From positions 413,636 through 477,635 of the forward strand of contig NZ_BMFS01000001.1 in NCBI RefSeq assembly GCF_014639075.1: DNA of 64,000 bases. The letters run 5' to 3'. The notes beneath the pieces were generated by a model. That model searched no databases, was not told the DNA's origin, and saw nothing but the letters and a program-made list of their open reading frames with translations. This document shows positions 1 through 8,423 of the stretch, in pieces. Positions within the stretch are counted from its first letter, which is position 1. Every line of letters starts with the position of its first letter. Source of the DNA: Glycocaulis albus (lineage in GTDB: Bacteria > Pseudomonadota > Alphaproteobacteria > Caulobacterales > Maricaulaceae). Both the position numbers and the translations under genes were made by a program.

Positions 1-829
1 TGCCGGAGACGGGCTGCATCATGTTCTTGTCGAGCACGGCCGGGTCAGCGCGGCTGGAATCGTAGGGTCCGAGTTTCGGCTCCACGATGAAGATGGTGAC
101 CAGCGAACCGACAATCGTGATCATGAAGGTGGAGATCACCATGAAATACCAGTTGGCGGGCGCCGACACGACATAGGCCGGGTCGATCAGCTGCGCGGCC
201 TCGGTGGTGATGCCGGCCAGCAGCGGGTCAATCGTGCCGATCAGGAGGTTTGCGCTATAGCCGCCCGACGTGCCCGCGAAGGCGGCGGCCATGCCCGCCA
301 GCGGGTGGCGTCCGAGCGCGTAGAACACGGCGCCGGCCAGCGGTACCAGCACGACATAGCCCATCTCCGAAGCGGTATTGGACAGCACGCCCGCAAACAC
401 CACGGCGACGGTAACGGTATGCCGGTTGGCACCCAGCACGATGGAGCGCACGGCGGCCGACAGAAGGCCGGATTTCTCAGCGACGCCGACGCCCAGCATC
501 GCCACCAGCACCACGCCCAGCGGCGCAAAGCTGGTGAAATTGGTGGTGAGGCTGGTGAAAATGCGCCGGAAGCCATCCTCGTTCATCAGGCTGACCGCGC
601 GGATCATGCCGTCGGCGGCGCGTCCGCTGGCGCCTTCGGGGCGCGGGTCTTCCACGGCGACTTCCAGAAGCCCGCCAAACAGGCCCGATGCCAGGATCAT
701 CAGGCCGGCCAGGATCGCAAACAGGGTGACAGGGTGGGGCAGGAGATTGCCCAGCCACTCCACACCATCAAGAAAGCGGGTCATTACACCGCGCTTGTCG
801 GCGCGCGTCGCAGGGCTCGTCTCTGTCAC
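1..829 (-). CDS. AbgT family transporter (partial, C-terminus beyond window)
   Basis: Inner-membrane transporter of the AbgT family, whose known members move p-aminobenzoyl-glutamate or export sulfonamides. The visible N-terminal part (about 276 residues) reads FLDGVEWLGNLLPHPVTLF, then hydrophobic helices, then the family-like segment VFAGVLSNTASEMGYVVLVP and a small-residue stretch GTSGGYSANLLIG. No stop is reached before the window edge, so the gene is cut by the window, not broken. I place the start at a GTG (829-827), five codons after an in-frame TGA. An ATG at 784 would remove 15 residues just before the first helix. It lies 77 bases downstream of a Rieske oxygenase in the same direction, so a shared transcript for an aromatic substrate is plausible. 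The substrate is not determined. Confidence 0.85.
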   Translation of the reverse strand, partial: MTETSPATRADKRGVMTRFLDGVEWLGNLLPHPVTLFAILAGLMILASGLFGGLLEVAVEDPRPEGASGRAADGMIRAVSLMNEDGFRRIFTSLTTNFTSFAPLGVVLVAMLGVGVAEKSGLLSAAVRSIVLGANRHTVTVAVVFAGVLSNTASEMGYVVLVPLAGAVFYALGRHPLAGMAAAFAGTSGGYSANLLIGTIDPLLAGITTEAAQLIDPAYVVSAPANWYFMVISTFMITIVGSLVTIFIVEPKLGPYDSSRADPAVLDKNMMQPVSG

Positions 830-906
830 GGGGCAAACTCGTCAGCTGTTCGGGGAAGCGCCTACCATGCCCGGCGGGGCTGTACGGGTCCAGTCCTGCA
901 AATGCC

Positions 907-1998
907 TCAGCTGCGCCAGCGCAGCGTGGCGGGTTGAACCGGGTTTTCGAACCCCGCGCGCATGCCGCCACCCTTTTCCCAGGCGTCCTTCAGGCGGAAA
1001 TACCATTTGGCCTGCACATCGCTGTCATTGATGAGCATCAGGCGGGGATCAAATTTCAGCCCTTCCTTCTGGATGTTCACCATGTCGCCATCCTGCTTCA
1101 GGAAGGAGCGCACGAAGGGCCGCAGTACGGGCTTCAGCGCGCCCAGCACGGGCAGTGTCCAGTAGAAGCTCTGTGTCACCTCGGTGGAAGTTTCGGTGAG
1201 CGGGGTCACTGCGGTCAGTCCGACAACACGGCCGCGCGTGCCGGCCGTGATGTGCTCCACGCGCACGCCCGGCAGGCGGAAGCTGATCGCGGTGGTCAGA
1301 TTGCCGCCGAGGATTTTGTAAAAGCGCGAGTTTTTCGACGGCGTGTGCGGCAGCATTGTAAAGCCGAGCTCGCTGGGTCCGAACGCTTTTTCCTTCTCGT
1401 GCATGGATTTTTCCGACCGCCAGAAGACCGAGCGGTGGACATAAGGCCCGTGTGCCGGATCCATCAGGCCGATAACGGCGTGATCGACATGGCAGTCGAA
1501 GACCATGCGCTCGACCAGGGCAGGCATACGTTCGCCCACTTCCGGCATGACCGGGGGTTCGTGGTCGGGCTCTGGTGTATCGCCCAGCACAGGGCCGTCA
1601 CTCGCCGTAGGCATCCATATCCAGAGATTGCCCTGCAGCTCGCGGACCGGATAACGCCGAACGCGGATCCTGCCGATATCCATCTCCTGGCCTTCAACCA
1701 GGCAGGGTATGGCCCGGCAGCTGCCATCGGGTCCAAAGCGCCAGCCATGATAGGGGCATTCGATCTGCGGCTCGGACAGGGTCTTTCCGTCAATCGTGCT
1801 GCCCTGCGCGCACAGCCGTCCGGCCGATAGCGGCACGCCGCGATGGGGACACAGATCGCGCAGGGCGAATACCTCGCCATCCCTTGCGCGCGCAATCACC
1901 ACCGGTTCGCCCAGCAGGACCTTGTGCAGCATCTTGCCCGGCTTCACATCCCCGGCCGGGCAGGCATAATACCAGATATTGCGCAGAAACATGGGCAC
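907..1998 (-). CDS. Rieske non-heme iron oxygenase, alpha-subunit-like
   Basis: Terminal oxygenase component of a Rieske-type aromatic hydroxylase or demethylase. The N-terminal Rieske domain has both cluster loops: CPHRG (C50, H52) and CPYHGW (C81, H84). The C-terminal catalytic domain carries LMDPAHGPYVH (about 178-188), which supplies the mononuclear-iron histidines, and a later QD that may give the third ligand. At 363 residues it matches single-component-type oxygenases; no reductase or ferredoxin gene is nearby. It starts FLRNIWYYA, typical of the family. Gene order is TetR regulator, oxygenase, AbgT transporter with gaps of 54 and 77 bases, which suggests one regulated unit. A paralogue without the Rieske loops lies at 15594-16553 and shares the C-terminal NPV-PATLRWR ending. 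Substrate unknown. Confidence 0.93.
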   Translation of the reverse strand: MPMFLRNIWYYACPAGDVKPGKMLHKVLLGEPVVIARARDGEVFALRDLCPHRGVPLSAGRLCAQGSTIDGKTLSEPQIECPYHGWRFGPDGSCRAIPCLVEGQEMDIGRIRVRRYPVRELQGNLWIWMPTASDGPVLGDTPEPDHEPPVMPEVGERMPALVERMVFDCHVDHAVIGLMDPAHGPYVHRSVFWRSEKSMHEKEKAFGPSELGFTMLPHTPSKNSRFYKILGGNLTTAISFRLPGVRVEHITAGTRGRVVGLTAVTPLTETSTEVTQSFYWTLPVLGALKPVLRPFVRSFLKQDGDMVNIQKEGLKFDPRLMLINDSDVQAKWYFRLKDAWEKGGGMRAGFENPVQPATLRWRS

Positions 1999-2052
1999 GC
2001 CGGCTCCCGGTCATCACGGACGGACCGGTTATCGGAGGCTGGCGGCGCATTA

Positions 2053-2757
2053 TCAAGCCTTTGCTGCGAGACCGGTACCGAACAGGGTCACCAGATCGGC
2101 AAAGAAGCCGCTCATGTCGAGCGGGCGGGCCTCTTCGCCGTGCAGCAGGCGCTGGTGCAGTATCGCAAACAGCATGGTGGAATAGAGCGCCAGGGCGCTG
2201 TGGCGAACCCGATCAGGGCTTTGTCCGCCCGGATCGATGCCGGGGCCCAGGCGTGCCTCTATGGCTTTCAGGGACGGCTCGACGACGATGTCGAGATAAG
2301 CGCGCCCGACCACCGGGTCATGAATGGACTCCACCAGAGCGAAGGCGTGGGCCTGCACGAAGAGGGAGTTGTCAAAGCCCTGAAGCGCGAGATCGAGATA
2401 GCCCTTGACCGAGTCCTCCAGATTGCCGCCCGCTTCGGCTGACCTGGCGAGCCATGCCTCCGCCTGCCGCGCGAAATGGTGGAGGATGGCGATGACGACG
2501 CCCTGACGGTCCTTGAAGAAGTGCCGCAGCGTGGGCTCGGAAACGCCTGCCCTGATGGCGAACTGGCGCAAGGACACCGGCCCTGACCGGTCCGCCACGG
2601 CGGCGACCGACAGCATGTCCAGCAATTCGCGTTGACGCTCCGAATGCAGGACAGGGGATGCGGTCATGGCCGTCTCCGGGCGAAGGGCATGCGGCGTGTT
2701 TGCCGTCTGGTTGTCGTTTCCGGGCGCAGGGAATCGCTCCGGTGCCAGTTCGTCCAT
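2053..2757 (-). CDS. TetR family transcriptional regulator
   Basis: DNA-binding repressor-type protein. Residues about 60-85 read VSLRQFAIRAGVSEPTLRHF, the usual TetR helix-turn-helix followed by FFKDRQGV. The remainder is a helical ligand-binding region without recognisable specificity. Two starts are credible: the ATG at 2757 with AGGAGA upstream, and an internal ATG at 2667 (MTASPVLHSERQ) with GGAGA seven bases ahead, which gives the more usual length of about 204 residues. The first 30 residues of the long form are low-complexity. It precedes the Rieske oxygenase and AbgT transporter on the same strand and is divergent from the outer-membrane barrel gene, so control of the oxygenase group is the natural inference. 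Confidence 0.88.
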   Translation of the reverse strand: MDELAPERFPAPGNDNQTANTPHALRPETAMTASPVLHSERQRELLDMLSVAAVADRSGPVSLRQFAIRAGVSEPTLRHFFKDRQGVVIAILHHFARQAEAWLARSAEAGGNLEDSVKGYLDLALQGFDNSLFVQAHAFALVESIHDPVVGRAYLDIVVEPSLKAIEARLGPGIDPGGQSPDRVRHSALALYSTMLFAILHQRLLHGEEARPLDMSGFFADLVTLFGTGLAAKA

Positions 2758-2951
2758 TACGACACTTCTCCTCGCAATGCACGCGGGGCATGGGTGGTCC
2801 GGGCAAGCGGCGGACTGTGTTCGGCTCCGCCTCCCGGATCACGCGTATCCGCACAACCGGCGAAAAAGCACACCACGCCCTTGTCCGGTCTATATACTAT
2901 TGCATATCCGATACAGCATAACACTTTCAACCTTCCAAGAGGGAGACCGAG

Positions 2952-3746
2952 ATGAGCTTCAAATTCGGCAAACCGGCCCTGAAGGCCGGACTCACGGCGT
3001 CTGCGCTGGCCCTGGTGCTCGGCGCAGGCGCGTCCGCGCAGCAATATGTTTCGGCATCTGCCGGGTTCAATTTCCAGCGCGACAGCGCCAATTCCGGCAG
3101 CTTCACGCAGGACTTCACAACCGGCGACGGTGTCGCCGTGCCGGCAGGCACAGTGCTGCCGTCCGGTACGCCGCTGGGCTGGAGCACAGAGTTCGACACC
3201 GGCGCCTTTGTCAGCGCGGCCTATGGCTGGCGTCTTCAGAGCGGGCTGCGGATGGAAGCAGAAATCGGCTATTCATCCAGCGATGTGGATACCCATACCG
3301 ACGTCTCGGCCGGTGGCAATCCGATCGGCGGCGCTGATGCGGCCGTGCTGATTACCGGCTCCCCGGCGCTGGGCGTGACGGTGGCGGATCTCGTCGCTGA
3401 CGGGCGCGGAGTGATCCGCAATACCAGCTTCATGATCAATGCCTATTACGATTTTGACCTGCAAGGTCCGCTGGGGCTCTATGCCGGTGCCGGTATCGGC
3501 GCGTCGAACGTGAAGGTCCGGTACAACCCGTCCGATGTCGACATCATCAATGACAGCGAAACCGTCTTTGCCTACCAGCTCATGGCCGGTGCGAGCTACG
3601 ATGTGTCAGATCGCGTCCAGCTGTTTGGCGGCTATCGTTACCGCGCAACGCAGGACGTGGACTTCAACGTGAACCTGTTCCCGGCCACGCTGGATGTCGA
3701 AAACCAGTCCAACATTCTGGAAGTCGGCCTGCGCTTCTACTTCTAG
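2952..3746 (+). CDS. Outer membrane beta-barrel protein
   Basis: Exported porin-like or Opa/OmpW-like barrel of 264 residues. A signal peptide of about 29 residues ends ALVLGAGASA-QQ. The mature part alternates short hydrophobic strands with polar loops (for example FMINAYYDFDL, LFGGYRYRAT) and ends ILEVGLRFYF, the aromatic C-terminus recognised by the BAM complex. It resembles the general outer-membrane beta-barrel domain; function (adhesion, small-molecule pore, structural) cannot be read from sequence. GGGAGA lies just ahead of the ATG. It is monocistronic, with a hairpin after the stop, and is transcribed away from the TetR gene across an AT-rich spacer. Confidence 0.85.
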   Translation: MSFKFGKPALKAGLTASALALVLGAGASAQQYVSASAGFNFQRDSANSGSFTQDFTTGDGVAVPAGTVLPSGTPLGWSTEFDTGAFVSAAYGWRLQSGLRMEAEIGYSSSDVDTHTDVSAGGNPIGGADAAVLITGSPALGVTVADLVADGRGVIRNTSFMINAYYDFDLQGPLGLYAGAGIGASNVKVRYNPSDVDIINDSETVFAYQLMAGASYDVSDRVQLFGGYRYRATQDVDFNVNLFPATLDVENQSNILEVGLRFYF

Positions 3747-3765
3747 GCGGAAACGCTGACGCTTG

Positions 3766-3802
3766 AACGGCCCTGCCGGCAGCTTCGCGGACAGGGCCGT
3801 TT
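3766..3802 (+). terminator. Hairpin terminator after the outer-membrane gene
   Basis: A perfect 10-bp stem (AACGGCCCTG at 3766-3775 with CAGGGCCGTT at 3792-3801) closes a 16-base loop just after the stop codon. Only a short T-run follows, so termination strength is uncertain. Confidence 0.55.
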
Positions 3803-3904
3803 GCCGTCCAGCAAGGCGCAGGGTTCGCGCATTGCCCTTTGCGGGCACCAGCCTTTATGGTCTCGCGCAACTGACCTGACCTGTTCGAGAGAGGACACCC
3901 CCAT

Positions 3905-4879
3905 ATGCGCGCTCTGATCTGCAAGGAATTCGGCCCTTACGAGAATCTGGAAGTGGCCGAGGTTGATGCCCCGCCGCTGAACGAGGGCTTTGTGCAGGTC
4001 GATGTGAAGGCTGCAGGTGTCAATTTTCCCGACATTCTGCTGGTTGAAGGCAAGTATCAGGCCCAACCGCCCTTCCCATTCATTCCGGGGACGGAATGCG
4101 CGGGCATCGTGTCCGAGCTTGGCAAGAACACCAGCGGCTTCCAGCCCGGTGACCGGGTGATCGTGGCGACCATGCTGGGCGGGTTTGCCGAGCAGGCCGT
4201 CGCGCCGGCTGCGCAAGTCATCCCGATCCCCGATTCCATGAGCTTTGAACACGCCGCCGCCTTCACGACGATTTACGGTACCTCCTATCACGCGCTCAAG
4301 CAGCGCGCGAAGCTGCAGCCGGGAGAGACCGTGCTGGTGCTGGGCGCTGCGGGCGGGGTTGGGCTCGCCACGGTGCAGCTGGCCAAGGCCATGGGCGCGA
4401 AGGTGATCGCGGCGGCCAGCACGGCTGAAAAGCTGGAAATTGCCAAAGAGGCGGGCGCCGATGAGCTCATCAACTATACAGCTGAGGACCTGAAGGCCCG
4501 GGTGCGCGAGATCACCGCGAACAAGGGCGTCGATGTCGTCTATGATCCGGTGGGCGGCGATTATTCCGAAGCTGCCTTGCGGGCCACGGGGTGGGGCGGG
4601 CGCTATCTTGTCATCGGCTTTGCTGCCGGTCTGATCCCGAAAGTTCCGCTCAATCTGGCCCTGCTCAACAGCCGCGACATTCTCGGCGTGTTCTGGGGCG
4701 CCTGGGCGGGCCGCAATCCGCGCGAGAATGCGCAGAACATGAAAGAGCTTTTTGACCTCTATGAGGCCGGGAAGATCGTGCCGCACATTTCAGCGGCCTA
4801 TCCGCTGGACGAATTTGCCAAGGCCTTTGCCGACATCATGGAGCGCCGGGTGAAGGGGAAAGTTATCCTCACCTTCTGA
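3905..4879 (+). CDS. NADPH:quinone oxidoreductase family protein
   Basis: Zinc-independent medium-chain dehydrogenase/reductase of 324 residues (quinone reductase or enoyl-thioester reductase-like), cytoplasmic. The GroES-like N-terminal half contains AAGVNFPDILLVEGKYQ and PFIPGTECAGIV. The Rossmann half contains VLVLGAAGGVGLATVQLAKA (NADPH binding) and VDVVYDPVGGDY. It ends at the normal family position. GAGAGGA precedes the ATG. It is followed at 45 bases by an exported isoaspartyl peptidase with no obvious functional link. The quinone or acyl substrate cannot be assigned. Confidence 0.9.
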   Translation: MRALICKEFGPYENLEVAEVDAPPLNEGFVQVDVKAAGVNFPDILLVEGKYQAQPPFPFIPGTECAGIVSELGKNTSGFQPGDRVIVATMLGGFAEQAVAPAAQVIPIPDSMSFEHAAAFTTIYGTSYHALKQRAKLQPGETVLVLGAAGGVGLATVQLAKAMGAKVIAAASTAEKLEIAKEAGADELINYTAEDLKARVREITANKGVDVVYDPVGGDYSEAALRATGWGGRYLVIGFAAGLIPKVPLNLALLNSRDILGVFWGAWAGRNPRENAQNMKELFDLYEAGKIVPHISAAYPLDEFAKAFADIMERRVKGKVILTF

Positions 4880-4924
4880 TTTTCAGCTATTCTGACCTGC
4901 TGCCAGCCAGTCATGGAGTTGACG

Positions 4925-6001
4925 ATGATCCGTGTCCTGACCGCCTTTGTTTTCCTCGCCCTTGCCGCCCCTGCCGCCGATGCGCGGAACGAGAGCGCAG
5001 GCGAGCTGGAATGGTCGATCATCATCCACGGCGGTGCCGGGGTGATCGAACGCGGAGCCATGGATGCCGAAACCGAAGCGGCCTACCGTTCCGCCTTGCA
5101 GGCCGCGCTGGAGCTGGGCGGTGCCATGCTCTCCGGCGGAGCGGACGGGACAGAGGTCGTGGAGGCGGTAATCCGCGTCCTTGAAGACGATCCGATGTTC
5201 AATGCCGGGCGCGGCGCGGTGTTCACGGCCGACGGCCGGGTGGAACTCGATGCTTCGATCATGGTGGGTGATACGCGCGCTGCCGGTGCCGTCGCCGGGG
5301 TGACAGGTGTGCGTCATCCGATCTCACTGGCGAGAGCCGTGATGGAACACAGCCCGCATGTCATGCTGGTCGGTGACGGGGCGGAAGGCTTTGCCGCTGA
5401 ACGCGGACTGGAAACCGCCGACCAGGCCTTTTTCTTCACCGAGCGCCGCTGGCAGGCCATGGAACGCCAGGTGCAGCGCATGGGGCTGCCCGTGCCGCCG
5501 CGCCCTGAAGGCGCGCCTGCCCCCGAGCCGGTCCGCGAGGGCGCGCTGGACCTGATGGAGCGCGAACACCGCTTCGGCACGGTCGGCGTGGTTGTGATGG
5601 ATACCAGTGGCGTGACAGTAGCGGGTACGTCCACAGGCGGCACGACTGCCAAGCGCTGGGGCCGCGTGGGCGATACGCCGATCATCGGCGCGGGCACCTG
5701 GGCGGACGATCGTTGCGGGCTCTCGGCCACCGGCACGGGCGAATACTTCATCCGCTTCAATGTGGCAGCTGCCATCTGCCATGAGGCCAACCGGCTGATG
5801 TTCGAGCAGCACAGCTTTGAGGAAGCTGCCCAGATCGCCGCCGACCGCATGATGGAAACCCTTGAGGCCGATGGCGGAGATGGCGGCATCGTCATGCTGT
5901 TCGTTGGCCAGCCCGTCTGGGCAATGAACACACCCGGCATGTACCGGGCGAGTTGGGGCGAGGGCCGCGAGCCATACGTCGCCATCTATGATGATGAATA
6001 G
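4925..6001 (+). CDS. Isoaspartyl peptidase / L-asparaginase (Ntn hydrolase)
   Basis: Plant-type asparaginase family enzyme that hydrolyses beta-aspartyl dipeptides or asparagine after autocleavage into alpha and beta chains. The alpha part shows IIHGGAG and NAGRGAVFTADG. The beta chain should begin at the threonine of HRFGTVGVVVMD (about residue 219). A later GGTTAKRWGRVGDTPIIGAG is the substrate-binding region. I prefer the ATG at 4925, which has GGAG seven bases upstream and yields a clean signal peptide (RVLTAFVFLALAAPAADA), over the ATG at 4913. The enzyme is therefore predicted periplasmic. It seems to be a single-gene unit between the quinone reductase and the phosphodiesterase. Confidence 0.92.
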   Translation: MIRVLTAFVFLALAAPAADARNESAGELEWSIIIHGGAGVIERGAMDAETEAAYRSALQAALELGGAMLSGGADGTEVVEAVIRVLEDDPMFNAGRGAVFTADGRVELDASIMVGDTRAAGAVAGVTGVRHPISLARAVMEHSPHVMLVGDGAEGFAAERGLETADQAFFFTERRWQAMERQVQRMGLPVPPRPEGAPAPEPVREGALDLMEREHRFGTVGVVVMDTSGVTVAGTSTGGTTAKRWGRVGDTPIIGAGTWADDRCGLSATGTGEYFIRFNVAAAICHEANRLMFEQHSFEEAAQIAADRMMETLEADGGDGGIVMLFVGQPVWAMNTPGMYRASWGEGREPYVAIYDDE

Positions 6002-6080
6002 GGTTGCCGCCCGTCATATAGCTGTTGCGTGAACCGGCTATCGGGTCCGGTGGCCGCTATAATCTTGTTCCGGAGCTCTC

Positions 6081-7115
6081 ATGCGCCTGTTTGATCCTGC
6101 AATTTTGAAACTTGCCAGCGTCTCGGCCCTGTCCCTGTTTCTGGCTGCCTGCCCGGAGCCGGTGGGCGAAATTGAAATGCCAGAGCCGTCCGGCGAGCTG
6201 TCGGAAGCCGAGCGGCGTCTGGCGGAAGCGGCGCCAGCGTCCGACACGCTGCCCGAGCCCCTGGTAGCGGCGGTGGCGCCGGACGGGCAGTCCATTCCCG
6301 ATGTGCTGCGCTGCCTGATGGACCGCGATGTAACGCTGGTTAGCGCGCACCGGGGCGGTGTGGAGCCCGGTTATCCCGAGCACGCGATCGAAACCTTCGC
6401 CAACACGCTGTCGGGCGGACCCATGCTGCTGGAAATGGATGTACGGCGTACCGCCGATGGCGTGCTGGTGATGATGCATGATGAGAGCCTTGACCGCACG
6501 ACGAACGGAACCGGCAATATTTCCGAGATGACCTTTGCCGAGCTGTCGGCCTTCCAGCTCATCGACAATGAGGGCGAGCTGACGCCCTACCGTATTCCCA
6601 GCCTGTCAGAGGTGCTCAGCTGGGCGCGCGGGCGGGCCTTCGTCCAGCTTGACCTGAAGCGCACCGTGCCGGTTGAAGATCTCGTGGAGGCTATCGTCGC
6701 CAATGATGCGCTCTCCTATGCCATGGTCATCACCTATGAGACCGAGGACGCGCTGCGCGCTGCGGCGGCCAGTGACGAGGTGGTGATCTCCATCCAGCTG
6801 ACTGACCCTGAACGCCTGGAGACGCTGACCGAAGCCGGCATTGACCCGGCCCGTCTTGTCGGATGGGCAGGGGTGCAGCGCGAGCTGGACCCGACTGTCT
6901 GGGCGCATCTGCTCGAGGCGGGTATTCCGCCGGTTGCCGGCACGCTCTGGCATATTGACAGCGAGGTGCTGGAAAGCGGCGATACGTCCATCTATGCCGG
7001 ATTTGCCGATGCAGGTGTTGCCATGATTGCATCCGACCTGCACTGGACAGTCTATGAGGCGCTCGAAGCCCGCCAGGACACGGTGGCGTCCTTCCGCGCG
7101 TGCACGGCGCAATAG
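6081..7115 (+). CDS. Glycerophosphodiester phosphodiesterase family lipoprotein
   Basis: Hydrolase of the GDPD (TIM-barrel) family that cleaves glycerophosphodiesters to glycerol-3-phosphate and an alcohol. Motifs: SAHRGG (about 92-97), then LEMDVRRTADGVLVMMHD and LDRTTNGTG, which supply the catalytic histidines and metal-binding acids. The N-terminus is a lipoprotein signal (ALSLFLAAC, lipid-anchor cysteine at about residue 24) followed by an acidic linker rich in Glu and Pro. It should therefore be membrane-anchored and face the periplasm. The second half is diverged from classical GlpQ, so the physiological substrate is uncertain. Confidence 0.88.
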   Translation: MRLFDPAILKLASVSALSLFLAACPEPVGEIEMPEPSGELSEAERRLAEAAPASDTLPEPLVAAVAPDGQSIPDVLRCLMDRDVTLVSAHRGGVEPGYPEHAIETFANTLSGGPMLLEMDVRRTADGVLVMMHDESLDRTTNGTGNISEMTFAELSAFQLIDNEGELTPYRIPSLSEVLSWARGRAFVQLDLKRTVPVEDLVEAIVANDALSYAMVITYETEDALRAAAASDEVVISIQLTDPERLETLTEAGIDPARLVGWAGVQRELDPTVWAHLLEAGIPPVAGTLWHIDSEVLESGDTSIYAGFADAGVAMIASDLHWTVYEALEARQDTVASFRACTAQ

Positions 7116-7195
7116 GGCGTCCGCCCGCCTTTGCCAGCCTGCCAGCGTTCAGGCACACTGACGTCATGCAACCCCCTTGCCGGGAAGCCCCTTCC

Positions 7196-7219
7196 ATTTA
7201 GTTTCAGATGTAACTAAAT
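7196..7219. promoter_or_regulatory. Candidate operator upstream of homogentisate dioxygenase
   Basis: ATTTAGTT (7196-7203) and AACTAAAT (7212-7219) form a perfect 8-bp inverted repeat. With the inner CA/TG bases, 10 of 12 positions per half are symmetric (ATTTAGTTnCAn). The site ends 29 bases before the hmgA start. Size and symmetry suit a MarR-type dimer; no such regulator gene is adjacent, so the binding protein is unknown. Confidence 0.6.
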
Positions 7220-7248
7220 TGATGACCCGGCAGAACGGAGAATGTGTC

Positions 7249-8397
7249 ATGGCGCGCAAATGGATCTACACCTCCCGCAGCGAAGGCGATGCCTCGCGCC
7301 AGGCCCATGCTGATTTCCCGGAACATGCGCCCTATGAGCGCGAAATGTCCAAGGAGGGGTTTTTCGGCCCCGCGGCCTTCCTGCATCACAAGCGCCCGCC
7401 CACCGGCTGGGTGAAGTTTGAAGGCCCGCTGCAGCCGCGCGCGTTTGATCTGGCGCGGCTGAACCGCCCGGATGATGTGCCGTGGTCCAGCCCGTCCGTT
7501 CTGCACAATAATGGCTGCGATATCCGTTTCTGGAAGCTGGAAAAGCCGATGACAGGCCTTGCCCGCAACGGCGATGGCGACCAGCTTCTCTTCATCCATA
7601 CCGGCAAGGGCTCGCTGTTCTGCGACTTTGGCCATCTGGCTTACGAGGCGGGTGACTACATCATCCTGCCGCGCGCCACGATGTGGCGGCTGGTGCCGTC
7701 TGAAGCCACGGCCGTTCTGATGGTGGAGGCCACCAACACCCACTACACCCTGCCTGACCGGGGCCTGCTCGGCCCGCATGCGATCTTCGATCCGGCGGTG
7801 CTGGATGTGCCGGCCATGGACGAAGCCTTCCGCGCGCAGCAGGCAGATGACGACCATGAATGGGTGGTGCATGTGAAGAAGCGCGGAGCGGTGAGCCGCA
7901 TCACCTATCCCTATAATCCGCTGGATGCTGCCGGCTGGCATGGCGAGCTTTATCCGGTGCGCCTGAATGTGCGCGATATCAGGCCGCTGATGAGCCATCG
8001 CTATCATGTGCCGCCGAGCGCGCACACGACCTTCCTATCGGACCGGTTTGTGGTGTGCACCTTCGCGCCGCGCCCCTTCGAGACCGATCCGGGCGCGCTC
8101 AAAGTGCCCTTCTTCCACAACAATAACGACTATGATGAAGTGCTGTTCTACCACGCGGGCGATTTCTTCAGCCGCGACGGCATTGATGCGGGCATGATGA
8201 CCTTCCACCCGGCAGGCTTCACCCACGGCCCGCACCCGAAAGCGCTCGCCAACATGTTCACGCAGAAAAAGCCCGCGACGGACGAGTATGCGGTGATGAT
8301 CGACACCCGCGATCCGCTCGATGTGGGTGAGGGGGCAGCGAGTGTGGAGAATCTCGACTACGTTCACTCCTGGAAGCCGAAACAGGCGGCTGAGTAG
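7249..8397 (+). CDS. hmgA: Homogentisate 1,2-dioxygenase
   Basis: Fe(II) ring-cleaving dioxygenase that converts homogentisate to maleylacetoacetate in tyrosine/phenylalanine breakdown. The protein (382 residues from this start) begins MARKWIYTSRSEGDAS and has the cupin-type C-terminal metal region DYDEVLFYHAGDFFSR followed by MMTFHPAGFTHGPHP, which supplies His/Glu iron ligands. It is of the shorter bacterial type (about 380 residues). GGAG sits eight bases before the ATG; the upstream in-frame codons overlap the operator-like palindrome and are unlikely to be translated. The fumarylacetoacetase-family gene of the same pathway lies 2 kb downstream, separated by bicarbonate genes. Confidence 0.93.
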   Translation: MARKWIYTSRSEGDASRQAHADFPEHAPYEREMSKEGFFGPAAFLHHKRPPTGWVKFEGPLQPRAFDLARLNRPDDVPWSSPSVLHNNGCDIRFWKLEKPMTGLARNGDGDQLLFIHTGKGSLFCDFGHLAYEAGDYIILPRATMWRLVPSEATAVLMVEATNTHYTLPDRGLLGPHAIFDPAVLDVPAMDEAFRAQQADDDHEWVVHVKKRGAVSRITYPYNPLDAAGWHGELYPVRLNVRDIRPLMSHRYHVPPSAHTTFLSDRFVVCTFAPRPFETDPGALKVPFFHNNNDYDEVLFYHAGDFFSRDGIDAGMMTFHPAGFTHGPHPKALANMFTQKKPATDEYAVMIDTRDPLDVGEGAASVENLDYVHSWKPKQAAE

Positions 8398-8423
8398 GCA
8401 TAGTCGGAGCCGGGGGGCGGGGC

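Noticed and set aside
7177..7248. Longer N-terminus for homogentisate dioxygenase
   Set aside because: It would translate through the operator-like palindrome, and the ATG at 7249 has a well-placed ribosome site and the family start.
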